From positions 1 through 36,370 of the forward strand of contig CALSCR010000650.1 of assembly GCA_943704495.1 (NCBI GenBank): a DNA stretch of 36,370 nt. The letters are read 5' to 3'. The notes under the pieces were generated by a model that worked only from the letters and a program-made list of their open reading frames with translations, had not been told where the DNA came from and made no database searches. Positions 1 to 15,500 of the stretch are shown one piece after another. How positions within the stretch are numbered: position 1 is the first letter of the stretch; every line of letters begins with the position of its first letter. The DNA is from Pigoraptor chileana. Its lineage: Eukaryota; Opisthokonta; Filasterea. The position numbers were made by a program, and so were the translations under genes.

Positions 1-31
1 CCCCACACACACACACATACACACACACACG
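1..31. repeat. (CA)n microsatellite at left edge
   Basis: An almost pure CA dinucleotide tract opens the window and probably lies in the intron before the first partial exon. Confidence 0.9.
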
Positions 32-70
32 CAATCGCAACGAAACAGTCACGACATTCTTGTTCCCAAG

Positions 71-319
71 ATAAACAGCGTGATTGCCAACACGTCGGAT
101 CCCGCAACCCTCGAGGCCGTGCAGGCCATTGTCTACTCCGTGGTGCGCGAGAGCACTGCGCCCGCCTCATCGACGGCCAAGCGGCCCAAGCTCACTCTGA
201 TGGCGGAGGTGGGCTTCGCCTCCCTCATGGAGCCTGCCTCCATCGAGCAGCCGAAGAAGGGTACGCGGGACACGTGCGCCAAGCTCTGTGGCGAGCTGGT
301 TGCAAGCATGCTCAAGTAG
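71..319 (+). CDS. C-terminal exon of an unrecognised protein (partial gene)
   Basis: An open frame runs to a TAG at 317-319 and encodes about 82 residues ending in CGELVASMLK. A pyrimidine-rich stretch ending in ccaag just before 71 looks like an acceptor; another AG at 77-78 is possible. The frame stays open upstream through the CA repeat, so the exon start is chosen on the splice signal. The GTG at 80 is not credible as a start in a eukaryotic gene. The sequence is rich in Ala, Ser, Thr, Leu and Glu with helix-like spacing (for example ATLEAVQAIVYSVVRE). There is no domain I can name, so no function is proposed. The rest of the gene lies left of the window. Confidence 0.5.
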   Translation: MNSVIANTSDPATLEAVQAIVYSVVRESTAPASSTAKRPKLTLMAEVGFASLMEPASIEQPKKGTRDTCAKLCGELVASMLK

Positions 320-1292
320 GATATGGTGGTGCTGGACGTGAATATTTTACGTGAAGTCTTGTATTTTTTTCTTCTCTTTCGGACTTCTAATTCTTTGGAA
401 TTGCGGTTGCGTTGCTGCGTGCTGTGTTTTGTTGTGTGACAGTGTTCAGCGAGCGTTTTCTTTGTTTGTACTTCGCGCGCGTGTGTTGAGTGCCCTTGAT
501 GTCCCGCATCGGAATGATTTCCGTGTGAGTAAAGCCCATTTGATCCTCGACTCAGCGGCTTTGCTACGGTTTAAGGTAGCGACAAACAAAGCGAGTGTCG
601 AACAGATGTGAGGCGGCATAGGCTGTAATTAAACAGATGAAATGCAGATGAGTCGAATGTTCGACGGGTCGACTCCGCACACACGCACACACACACACAC
701 ACACATACACACACATATTATTTCTGAAGTTTGAGGTGCCTTTTAGTATACTGGTTATTGTGTTCCTCGTGGCTTACGAGGCCGTAGACTCGTACGCCCA
801 CACATATCAGTGGTCTCACAAAAGTTCAGGCAAGCAAACCGGCGGCCGTCACCCGTTTGTTCTGTCGACTGTAGCACTGCGGTCTTGGACAGAGATCAAT
901 GCCTATTCAACGATGCCCTCTCATTGTCGCTGGGAGAGAGTATCGGCGTGACAAACCAGTTCAAATTAATAGATGAACAATTGCATCTGACCATGTTGCT
1001 TCCCACATGGTTGCTGTTGATGCAGAAACCCCTAAGCGGCACTCAATAACATGGCATAAACTCTTGTCAAGGGTTCTCAGCGCTCAGAGTTCATGGGATT
1101 ATTCCGCCTTAGTATTGGGTCACCATGCGAATGAAGTAGAAAAAGATAACGGACTCTTAAATAAATAACTTATGACGCATTCGAAAACAAAGACAAAACT
1201 TCTTGAACGCAAGAGGAAAGGCGATGGCATAAACGCTCACACAACAAAGTCATAAAGATCGTCAAGACAGTGCATAAAGAGGAGATCATTCG
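320..1292. other. Intergenic spacer with a CA microsatellite
   Basis: About 970 bp between the first partial gene and the 3' end of the MYND gene, which face each other tail to tail. A CA-rich tract lies at about 678-715. Short open frames occur (for example 351-611) but lack recognisable motifs and coding-like composition; the first is probably 3' UTR. I see no RNA gene here. Confidence 0.6.
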
Positions 1293-3481
1293 TTATTCCT
1301 CCTGGGCGGTGGATGCAGCCGCAGCCGCATTAGATCCGTCCCGCAGAGTCGGGCATTGTGTGCGATGAATACCGCCCCACGCGGCCACCTGGCACTCGCG
1401 GTTGCAGTACCGCGCTACGCGACAACGGCCGCACTTGAACATTTTTTCGCTCTGTCTGCCGCAATAGTCGCATCTCCGCAAGGGAGGAGTCTCATCGGTC
1501 CCGCCCACTGCATCACTCTTGTCCGCCGTCTTGCCGGCAGCGGTCGCTGTGTTTGTTTCCACGCGGGAGGCAGTCGCAGGCTTGATTGCGCGTGCAGGCT
1601 GTTCTTCATACGCAAGCCGCATGGATCGGCGGATGCGAACGAGCCACTCGCGCATGGATACCCACGCCGCATGCATTGCGCCCCCACTGGATCCGCTTTC
1701 TGTCAGTCGTGCGATCGCAATGTCCGCGCCGCGAGTGCACACATACACGTTGAGGGCCGCATCATATCCAGCGGGGCATCCGTTTTGGCGCTGCTGCAGT
1801 ACTGCAGAGAAAATGGACACAATGTTGTCTGCCGTACTCGCATCGCCCGACACAAGCGCATATGCCATGTGTCGGAAGCAGAAGGTTGCAGTGGGTGTCT
1901 CATCGAAGGAATTGCCGAGAACGGTGACGGGCAGAGATCCTGGCATGCGACAGACGCGTGCAAACGTCGCGTACACATCCTTCAAGGACATCTTCAATCG
2001 CTCTCCCTCCGCTCCTGTCGTCACTTGATTCGGGCCGGCAAGCCTCGTCACACTTTGTATCAGACTGAGCACTTTCGCACGCGGCGCACGCGAAAAGTCT
2101 GCCAAGTAGGCACTGCAGTTGCGGACTGTGTAGCCGGCCGTCCACTCCGAGCACATGGTGAGAAAATGGTGCATTTGGACTACAAAGTGTGAGCCCATCG
2201 ATGCCTTGTACAGCCGTTCAAAGTTGGGTGATTGGCTCGCTGCATCGAAAACTGCGTTCAGAGTGCCGCAAACAAGCGACGCTACAAACGGTTGAGTCAT
2301 CCCCATGAATGAGATTGATCGGAGGATCGGCGAAACGGTATTGTTGTTGGTATGCGTCAGCCCGAGCCTGTCCAGACACCCGTGCCGCCACCACACGATC
2401 GGCATGAGCGCCGATGCCTGAAACAAGAAGCAGGGGCAGTTGACCTTCTGGCATGGCGCAACCATTCCCTGACACTTCAGTCGCAACGCAAGGACGGACT
2501 CGAGCTTGCGCACGTAAAAGTCAACCCAATCGTCCGGGGGATCCGAGGGCGACGGAGGCAGAGAGTTGATCATGCGACCAAAATTCGATGGATTTCCATA
2601 AAGCCCCACCACCTGCGAGTCCTCGAGGGAACTTGCTGCGCGCGCATACAGGGTTCCATGGAAGCTGCGGGGGGGAATGACTTCGCCGATGGGACTCAAC
2701 GACGGCGTGGGCCAATTGCTGTCGCCGGATGCGACACATCCCACCGTTGTCAGATATCGGTGCGCCTCGGGATCTGACAGAGTTCCTTTTCCACACGCTC
2801 CAATGGCATTGAATCCTCTCACAAAACATGTGAATGGACGCAGATATGGCACTGCGACCATAGCTGTAGAGCTGCGCAAGGACGCATGCAGACACAGCGG
2901 CACGTCTCGTGGGAGGGCCTACAGGCACTTCGTCGTTGCCTCCGAGATCGCGGACGAGACTATCGACAAACGCGCGGTTGGCGCTAAGTTGACGCAGCAT
3001 CGCCGGGGTGCACAGCTCGCGGAACCGCACCAGCTGCATGCATCTGAGCAGAGAGGTAGTGCGGCTCCACCAAGGCGCGCCGGGGTTGTCGCTCTCCGTT
3101 GCCCCGGGAAACCGCACGACGAGAGCCGCTATCGAGGTGAACGCCTGCTGCCACTGCGACGTGTCGAATTTGAGGGACTTGAGAGTGTCGTCACCGGGGC
3201 ACAGGATCTCCTGCCTGGAACAGCGTCTCTGCTAGTGTGGCCGCTTTCGACAGCGCTGCCATTCTGGCGGATACCATACGCGCGTCCATGCGACTGTTGT
3301 CAGGGGCGACGTACGTCGAGGGATCGGCCGAAAGGGCCCCGCAGCCCGCTGTGTCGGCGCATGCGACATTGATGGCACACAACACAGCGTCGGCAATCCA
3401 CTTTTTGTTGTCAGCAGGAGAAGACGGTCGTGCTTGTGTGCCCGACGCAAAGTGAGAAAAGAACTTTCGCACGTCGCTCAT
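1293..3481 (-). CDS. MYND-type zinc finger protein
   Basis: About 728 residues if read continuously from the ATG at 3481 to the TAA at 1293. The last 60 residues hold a textbook MYND finger. It starts CDYCGRQSEKMFKCGRC, continues through RYCNREC, and ends HRTQC, giving the C-x2-C, C-x2-C, YC-x3-C and H-x3-C ligand pairs (about residues 670-709). MYND fingers bind proline-rich partners and occur in many protist proteins. The long N-terminal part has no domain I recognise; it is hydrophobic and helical in character. Ala/Ser/Thr-rich linkers flank the finger. The frame must shift by one base at two places, near 3200-3210 and near 2829-2832 (a TTTT run). At both sites dropping one base from a homopolymer restores a continuous protein, so I read them as assembly errors rather than introns. 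A very short unrecognised intron or real decay remains possible. Confidence 0.8.
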
Positions 3482-3592
3482 GTTTGCAATCGCAAAGTTT
3501 TACCACTATCAGCAGAACTTAGGAAAGATAAAACGAGGACGTCGAACGGTGCGAGGAGAAATGAGCATGCTATTAAATCCAACTGCATCGGA

Positions 3593-3643
<51 letters not shown>

Positions 3644-3916
3644 ACAATTTCGGTTGTGCGTCAATGTGTGTACACTCTGTGATCTTCGTGGATTACAAGG
3701 AAGGTTCCGCCGCAAACTCGTCACACCCACAAATAAGCGGACTCAAAAGAGTTGGGCGAGCCAAACGGCGTTCGTTCTGAATGTCGAAACCCACACTTCT
3801 GGGATGGACACTATCGCCGCGACATGTCGGTGCGAATGATGCTGATGCATCTGTTTGTGTCCCTGAGACCGCATCGTTTCTTTGTTGATGTAAGCGGACA
3901 GTAACAAATAAAGACA
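3482..3916. other. Spacer between MYND gene and 5S gene, with (CA)n
   Basis: Upstream region of the MYND gene and downstream flank of the 5S gene. It holds a pure CA tract at 3593-3641. No coding region can be supported. Confidence 0.6.
3593..3641. repeat. (CA)n microsatellite
   Basis: About 24 uninterrupted CA units, roughly 110 bp upstream of the MYND start codon at 3481. Confidence 0.95.
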
Positions 3917-3937
3917 AAAGAAAAAGAAAAAATAAGA
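3917..3937 (-). terminator. Pol III T-run terminator of the 5S gene
   Basis: Directly after the 3' end of the 5S gene the minus strand reads TCTTATTTTTTC followed by further T clusters. This is the expected oligo-T stop signal for RNA polymerase III. Confidence 0.8.
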
Positions 3938-4055
3938 GGCTACAGCAAGTGGTATTCCCGCCTGGTCTCCCACGGCAGTACTGACCACTCTCGTCCCGGT
4001 TTAACTTCCCAGAGCGGACGGGATGGGGTGCAATCCGGCAGATATGGCCGTAGCC
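3938..4055 (-). rRNA. 5S ribosomal RNA
   Basis: A 118-nt segment on the minus strand has the conserved order of a eukaryotic 5S RNA. The 5' end GGCTACGGCCATA pairs with the 3' end TTGCTGTAGCC as helix I. Between them lie the helix III/loop region CATCCCGTCCG, the box A-like segment GGGAAGTTAAACCGGGACG, and the 3' internal-control segment GGGAGACCAGGCGGGAATACC. The internal promoter is thus within the gene. An AATATAGG element sits about 30-40 nt upstream. It is a single copy in this window, placed between protein genes rather than in a tandem array. Confidence 0.95.
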
Positions 4056-4407
4056 GAAGGAATATGCAAAGTCACAACCTATATTCAGCTGACACTTGAG
4101 ACTGACTTGAGACTGAACCCGCCAAGGACTCGACAAGAGGAACGGGCAGCCCGCAAGTACAGTACTCCGGCGGCCTCTGCACCCTGATGCACGGGAGTCA
4201 TATCCCTGGGCAGGGGTCAGTGCATACCAATAAGCACGCCTGGTCTCGACAGGCTGTCCCTCTTGTGGCCACTGATAGCCGCCGTGCCAATGCGAAGTAA
4301 TGAATTCATGGGCGGATGCTACTATAGCGCACCTTTACTTACGCACCATAAAAAAGGGCAATCTGCTACGCCTCATCATCCAATCACCACAGCATTTGTT
4401 GTGCACG
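4056..4407. other. Spacer upstream of the 5S gene with a 5S-like fragment
   Basis: No coding region can be supported. The 11-mer CGCCTGGTCTC at 4237-4247 also occurs inside the 5S gene at 3959-3969 in the same orientation. At 4238-4254 it sits in a perfect small hairpin, GCCTG/CAGGC. It may be a degraded 5S fragment or chance. Confidence 0.3.
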
Positions 4408-5804
4408 TCAATTGGGAGAATCCGCGTCCACGCGAGGCCGTTTGGCTTGCTTTTGCTCCGTCTGTTCATCACCAACAGCGCCAGAATGGTCATTCGCCTC
4501 ATCGCTCGCGCCACCAGAGGTAGACAGCGACGCAGCCGTTGTGGAAAAAAACGACGATATCTTCCGTTGTCCCCTTTCATCGTGTGCGATACGTTTAAGA
4601 CCATCAAGATGCGAGGAACAATTTTCAAGAATGACACGCCGCACAAACAATCCATTGGTGCATTCGATCTCGACCACGTGAACTGCAGTGTTTACGGTGA
4701 ACATGCGCTTGGTTGCCTCTGGAGATGATGGATCGACTCCAGTGTGGACGGCGAGTGCATTGAGTATGTTCGCAATAAAATCCCCGTGGGACACAATTAG
4801 AACGGAGCGGCTCACTTCTTTGGGACGTCCGTGTGTGGTTGCGGCGTCTGTGCAAAGTCATTGATAATACCGGACACACAAGAATATTATTTTTCGGGGT
4901 CACTTGTAAACTGGCGCGCACAAAGGTATTTGCCCCAGGCAAAGCCGACCGCAGCTACTTACGGTCCGCCATTATCCTAGCCAAGGGTACTCAAGGGTAC
5001 TAGCTAATACATTGCACCACACGTTCACTAAACTTCCATTGTCGCGCACCTCCACCATGGGTCCGCTCCGTGTCCGCGATAAAGGGGTGTCCAATGGTAT
5101 CGTGAACACCACAGCAAACGGGAAGATGCCGAGCGAGTAAACTCTGAACTAGCAAGCTAGCCCTGCCGATCAATTGCAGATGGCAGAAAGTGAACAAAAA
5201 TTAGTCCGAATGCACAACGAGTCTTTCAGAAATCTCTACCAATGTTGTGGATATTTCAACACTACGCAACAGAGCAAGTAGGCAACAATCGGAAGACGCA
5301 CCTCTTCCGTACATCCACACTGCTTTCGCCTCCTCGCCGTGACTGCCAGAATGATCTATCGTTCCTCGGATACTTTAAATTTTCGAGAGAGCCGTAATCT
5401 CTCTCGCGCAGCCGCCGGTCGACATGTAACACGACTCTTCCATGCGCGCTCGGTGTGCCCTTTCCAACAACATCGCTGATGCGTGATTCTGCATCATCGC
5501 CCACCATACGACCAAGAGCGACCATGGCGGTCTTATGTGCACGAGTAAGATCGCTACAGTACGCGGCATCAAACGACCAACCGGAGCGCGCCAGCCTATC
5601 TCCGAGTCGTCTGGCTTGAGATATGCCATGTTGCGTCAGATCGCCGTCAGTAATTCCCTGCAACAGTCCCGCCACATTTCCGACGCTTTCCCCGTGGCGA
5701 ACGACAGTAATTCGGAGCCGTGCCATTTGTGTCGTCGCTAAGGATGCTCGCCCATTACCCTTGGATGTTGCCTGGTTGCGTGTCGAATTCTGCTTATGTG
5801 ACAT
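4408..5804 (-). CDS. TIGAR: TIGAR-like histidine phosphatase with PIP-box and basic tail
   Basis: Phosphoglycerate-mutase-type (histidine phosphatase) fold. The N-terminal motif is MARLRITVVRHGESVGN, with catalytic RHG and a second conserved segment LRERDYGSLE. The second catalytic histidine lies in SVLIVSHGDF. The end of the domain, ENCSSHLDGL, resembles the end of animal TIGAR, a fructose-2,6-bisphosphatase-like enzyme that lowers glycolytic flux; the start also matches TIGAR. Four exons fit in phase: 5302-5804, 5216-5261, 5050-5143 and 4408-4847. The first intron would be only 40 nt, so exon 2 is the weakest part. Translation from 5804 gives 360 aa; the internal ATG at 5726 aligns best with TIGAR. 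After the domain a Ser/Asp/Glu-rich tail carries QRKISSFF (4546-4569) and AKRPRVD (about 4430-4446). The gene is divergent from the class III ADH gene. Confidence 0.8.
4546..4569 (-). other. PIP-box motif (QRKISSFF) in the TIGAR-like tail
   Basis: The encoded octamer fits the PCNA-binding consensus Q-x-x-[ILM]-x-x-[FY]-[FY] exactly and resembles the motif at the start of DNA ligase I (QRSIMSFF). It lies outside the catalytic domain in a hydrophilic, probably disordered tail, where such motifs usually work. A basic KRPR patch (4432-4443) follows near the C-terminus. Function is inferred from the motif only. Confidence 0.6.
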
Positions 5805-6108
5805 AGATGTGCTGTCAGCGGGCCGAATCCCCTTTGCAGGCGACAGTCACGTGAGTCACGTCACCTGGCGCTGTTGGCGAGAGCTCGGCACATTCCGGGC
5901 TGCGCAGTCCACATGTCCAATTTAGCCCGTCGGTGCCGAACTTCCGCCATGCAAGTCAGCTGTGATTCATCCCAGTTCACTGAGAGTGACGTATTCATGC
6001 GCATGCGTCCCTTGCATGGGCGCGTCGATGCCTCTCATAATAAAAAGACTCTGGGGTTACACTAGACTTGCAGTTTATATCGATCCGACGTGCATATCCG
6101 CAACGAAA
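5805..6108. promoter_or_regulatory. Divergent promoter of TIGAR-like and class III ADH genes
   Basis: The 304 bp between the two start codons must hold both promoters. A compact cluster at 5846-5864, GTCACGTGAGTCACGTCAC, contains a CACGTG palindrome, a TGAGTCA core and an ACGTCA core, all classic bZIP/bHLH-type sites. A TTTATAT box lies at about 6073-6079, some 30 bp before the ADH ATG. Binding factors are unknown. Confidence 0.5.
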
Positions 6109-11096
<4,988 letters not shown>

Positions 11097-12556
11097 GCAG
11101 TACGGAATCTCACACGATGGATGCACTGACGATACGACAGTCCCTGCGACGTCGGGCTTCACCAGCTCCTTGTCCTACAATTTGTGCGGCACCGAAGACT
11201 ATTAAAACTTCTGTAAACGCCTTATACGCGCGTTGTTTGTTGCTTGCGGCCTTGTTGCCTTAACCCATGACAGTCGGGCTGACGTGTACCGAATCTGATG
11301 TCCAAACCGATACAATTGAACAACCCCCGACTGAGACGGACCGAATCATGGCCAATGGCGTAGCTGAATTGACGTTCCGGATAGTGCCTTTCAGCTGGGA
11401 AACCGCCAATTCTAACCGTACACTGCGAAAGGAGGTGGTGAATGTGCGCTGTGGTGTGTTAGTGTAAATACTCATAGCCTGATAGGGTTGATTCAGTCAC
11501 GGACCGGCGGCCCATCCGTTATGCCCGCAATGACGATGGCTCCTAAACAGTCGTTACTCCCGGAAGTTACACCTCAACACCAGTGACTCTAGCATCGACA
11601 GCGTCCACACGGCAGAGGCAGCAGTAGTCAAGCGAAGGAGCTTCTTTCATTCAGTGTCCCGAAATCAGATCCGTATGAAATCAGTATCCGGCGGCGGTTC
11701 GGGAGCTGACGGTGTCATTCCATCAGTCAATATTTGTCATCCCTTCAAGCCTTCACCTTAACCTTCAGCAGTGGGGTTGAATTGAAATTCTGCCGCAAAA
11801 TGAAGTCGTTTCTGCGAATTCTCAATTTAATGCCCTCGTGTGTATGTTTTCTTCGGTTTTGTCAGACAAACGCTCAGATATTATCCTAAATTTTAATCTG
11901 ATTTGAGTTTGAAAGTACATTTTTGTAAGATAATAATACGCCGTCTGTCAACATCAGTCACCGAACGGCTGTGCCGAGCAGTCTCTCCTGGCAACACGCC
12001 GTGTTCCGTCAGTGTGAACTGTCGCTGACGGCAGTTCGTCAGTGAACGAACGGGCACGCCGTCACTTTACGGCAAACTATTCGCACCGAGAATACCAATG
12101 CATCTGATCATTGGTGACCGTCACAGTGTGTTGGTTGGCATCTGCATCATAGCGGCGATTCAGTGAGCGGTGCGGTTGACGACTACCTAAACTGAGTTTC
12201 TCGCGTGTGAACTGTGTCGTCCCTCAACCCGACGGCATCATCACCGAAATCGAAGAAACGTCAGCGACGGCTGGGACTCGGCCACCGCTATAGCTTCGTA
12301 TCACGGACACGGTGCCGGATTGAATATCGACACCAATAAGAACTGTGACGCCGGCGGAGCTCCCAATCCTTCGATCAGCCGAGTTGCCTGCCCGTACTCC
12401 GTGTTGATGGACGGTGCGTCCAACTATTCTTGAACAGTAACCGCAAGCATCATCTGCGTACGAGTAATACCGAAGCCGCGTTGAACCAATCCGCATACCT
12501 ATTTCAGTTTTTAATTACTGAGTTGCGGCCTCGCCCGGTTCCGTCGCTCCGTTCGA
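11097..12556. other. Intergenic spacer between ADH5 and the lamin-tail protein gene
   Basis: About 1.46 kb holding the ADH5 3' UTR and the promoter and 5' UTR of the next gene. A + frame at 11267-11467 (66 aa) and a - frame at 12224-12496 (90 aa) are open, but neither has a recognisable motif. The 11267 frame directly follows the ADH5 3' end and has somewhat protein-like composition; I would not call it a gene. No tRNA or other RNA signature was seen. Confidence 0.5.
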
Positions 12557-15500
12557 ATGGCTCGGCGAGGGATGGTCCTCGTGGTGACGCTTCTTGTTAT
12601 ATGTGTTCATCACTCTCACCAAGTGCGCAGTGCCGACGTACCAAGCGCCTTCTACGCCAATTACACGCTTGGGAGTCGCGTCTTCATCAACGAAATGCAC
12701 ATCACCAACGCCGGTCAAGACGTCGACGAGGGAATTGAAATTGCGGGTCCTGCGGGTACGGACATTACGGGGTGGACGGTTACGTTCTACAGCTCAAGCG
12801 GAACGGTTTATGCCTCATCCACCATCAGCAGTCCGAATGGCTATGCCCCTGTCGTTCTTCCCGACCAACAAAACGGCTTCGGCACATACTTCTTCACGAA
12901 GTGGCTGGGCTCGCACGACGTTCTCCGTACAAACGGAGGTGTCGCACTCAGCGACGCAACCGACACTCTCGTCCAGTTTATCGGCTTCACTGACGGCTCC
13001 TTTCTCACGCCAATCAAGCCAACAACTGGACCCGCCAACGGTGTGCCCAGTGTGATTATATCCCTGTGGATAAACTCGAACGCAGCTGTAGGTACTTCGA
13101 TACAACTGATAGGGACGGGTTACAAGTACTCTGACTTTACGTGGGCATACGCATCGAAAAACACATACGGCGCTGTGAACTCAAACCAAACGCTCAAGTT
13201 CCCGACTGCCAATGGGTGGCCCGGATGCACCGCAACGGCGATTTACAACGCAATTTTTACGATTTCTTCCGTCGGCGACATGGTAACTGGTGCATGTGTG
13301 TTTGGATATGCAAGCTTCGACGAGGATGGTGTATTCTCTCGACCTGTGGTCACGTGTCGCGATGATGCCACCTACGGCAATGATGCGAGCGCTGTGTCCC
13401 ATCCGTGCGTGCGCGTATGTCCCGCGGACATTCAATACAACGCGACTTGGCCACTTGCGAAGCTGGGAGCCACCAGCGTCGGATCATGCATCCTTGGATA
13501 TCTGCCGGACGAAACTGTCACTCCAACAGTCGCCCTCAGGCGCACTTGCAACAATGGCAACTTTACCACTCCGACGGGAACCCCTTGCTATGTCAATACG
13601 GACTGCGATGCGCGCCCTTACTACAAACTGGCGCGGTTTCCACGCGCAAAGACCGAAACAAACGTGACGGGTGAGTGCCTCCCGGGATCGGCGACGCTCA
13701 ATGGTCAAACGCCCGTATATAGATGTGTCGCTGGGGGCACATTGACGGAGACGGTCACCAACCCCTGCGAGCCGCTCGTGTTCTTTTCAGAGCTCCGTGT
13801 GTTCGCATACACGAATCCCACTGGCCCGCCAAACGATGCGATTGAGGTTGTGGGTCCTGCCGGCATCGATCTGACGGGGTGGCAGATTGCGCAGTATGCA
13901 AAGAGCGCACCGCGCCCTCTATATTTCATGACGATAACAAAGGGATCCGCTGTGAATTCAAACGACAATGTCATACCGGACCAGCGAGGAGGTTTCGGGG
14001 CGCTTGCACTCAAAAGGGTGTTCTGTCCAACAGGCGCTTTGGCTATGGTGGATTCCGAATTAGATGTCTACCCACTTGTGCTGCTGCCACCACCACTTGT
14101 TGATGGAATGCAATACGCGATTGACGCTGTTTTGTTCAACTCGGAGCTGATATTGTTCACAGCATCCGGAATTCGATCCCGACGCGTGAGTGGGTTTACA
14201 AGCCTCACCAAGATGGATGGATGGGGGCAAAAGGGATACTCTATTAAGCTTGGCGGTGTGGGGTTGACGCCCTCGCAGCTCAACTGGACGATGAGCCTGA
14301 CGGCAGAGAGCCTTGGCCTGTTTAATGGAGAGCACACTGGATTTAAGACCGCCGGTGACGCTGCGACTTTGTACGTTTCTCAGCGTATGTGCGCCGCCAA
14401 CACTGATCTCAACGCTACATACCCTGCGGCGCTTGGTGGCATGTACACCAGTGGTGAGTGTAGTATTGGGTACATTCTGCCACCGGACGGATACCAGCAG
14501 ACGCGTCGTTACTGCAACGCCACCACATTACAACTCGAATCACCCAATGCCACGTGTGTAAAGGGATGCGCCGCCACGACAAAGGGCAATGCGCTGTTTC
14601 CGCCAGTGCTAAATGGAGGCAAATCAATAGGCACGTGCCTCCCTGGCTACGCAAGCATGCAGACACCAACACTTGGATGCGGAAGCAGCGGCTTTGCACC
14701 AAACCCTTCGATGAACTGTGCATTTGTGGGGTGTGTGGGTGCTTACAAGGGCGCCATCTTCGGAATCAAGACTGATGTTGGGTCCGTTGGGGTTGGCACT
14801 TGTCCACTGGGATTGAGCACCGGTGGCCCTCCCCCGAATGCAACGTGCGGTGCGGCGGGCTTTGTCGGTGACGTCCATAATCCGTGCTCAAAGTCCGAAG
14901 TTTTCATCAACGAGTACAGCGACGTGGGGGTGCGTCTATTCGTTAGTGTTTCGTAAATCAGATTCCTGTCCTCGTTATGATGTACTGCCGTGTGCATGCC
15001 GGCGCATAACTTTAACACTAAATAGCACTGCCGAGCTCACCTGTCGGCCGAGATGAATGAGTTGCTTTATTGAAGTATGTGTATGACAGTTGGCCGCCAT
15101 TAGTTGTTTATCAGTTTATGTTCTCGGGCGTCACGGTCATTTAAATTGTCGTGTGCACTATATAATATGATATGTATATATACATAATGGAGTGTCAAAC
15201 CTGACCGCGTGAGCTGAACAACTAATTCTTTTCTCCGAATAATTGCTTGCTCGATTGTGTCAGGGTGCCTATGAGGGAATGGAGATCATGGGTCCAGTGG
15301 GCACCAATCTCTCGGCATGGCGCGTCGAACTGTATTACTCTGATGTGAGGCCATCGCACTGTCCCGGTACGCCTGTCAGTGGGAAGGCCGGGACGATCGT
15401 CCTGGGCACTGTCGCAACCACTGGCGTCGTCATCCCCGCACGCACATCGGGCACTCGTCTTTCACCACTTTTCTTTCCGTTTAAGATCGACCCGGATGAG

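Noticed and set aside
1356-2192. Long plus-strand frame of 278 codons
   Set aside because: It lies antisense to the MYND gene, whose zinc ligands and composition are convincing; the plus frame has no motif.
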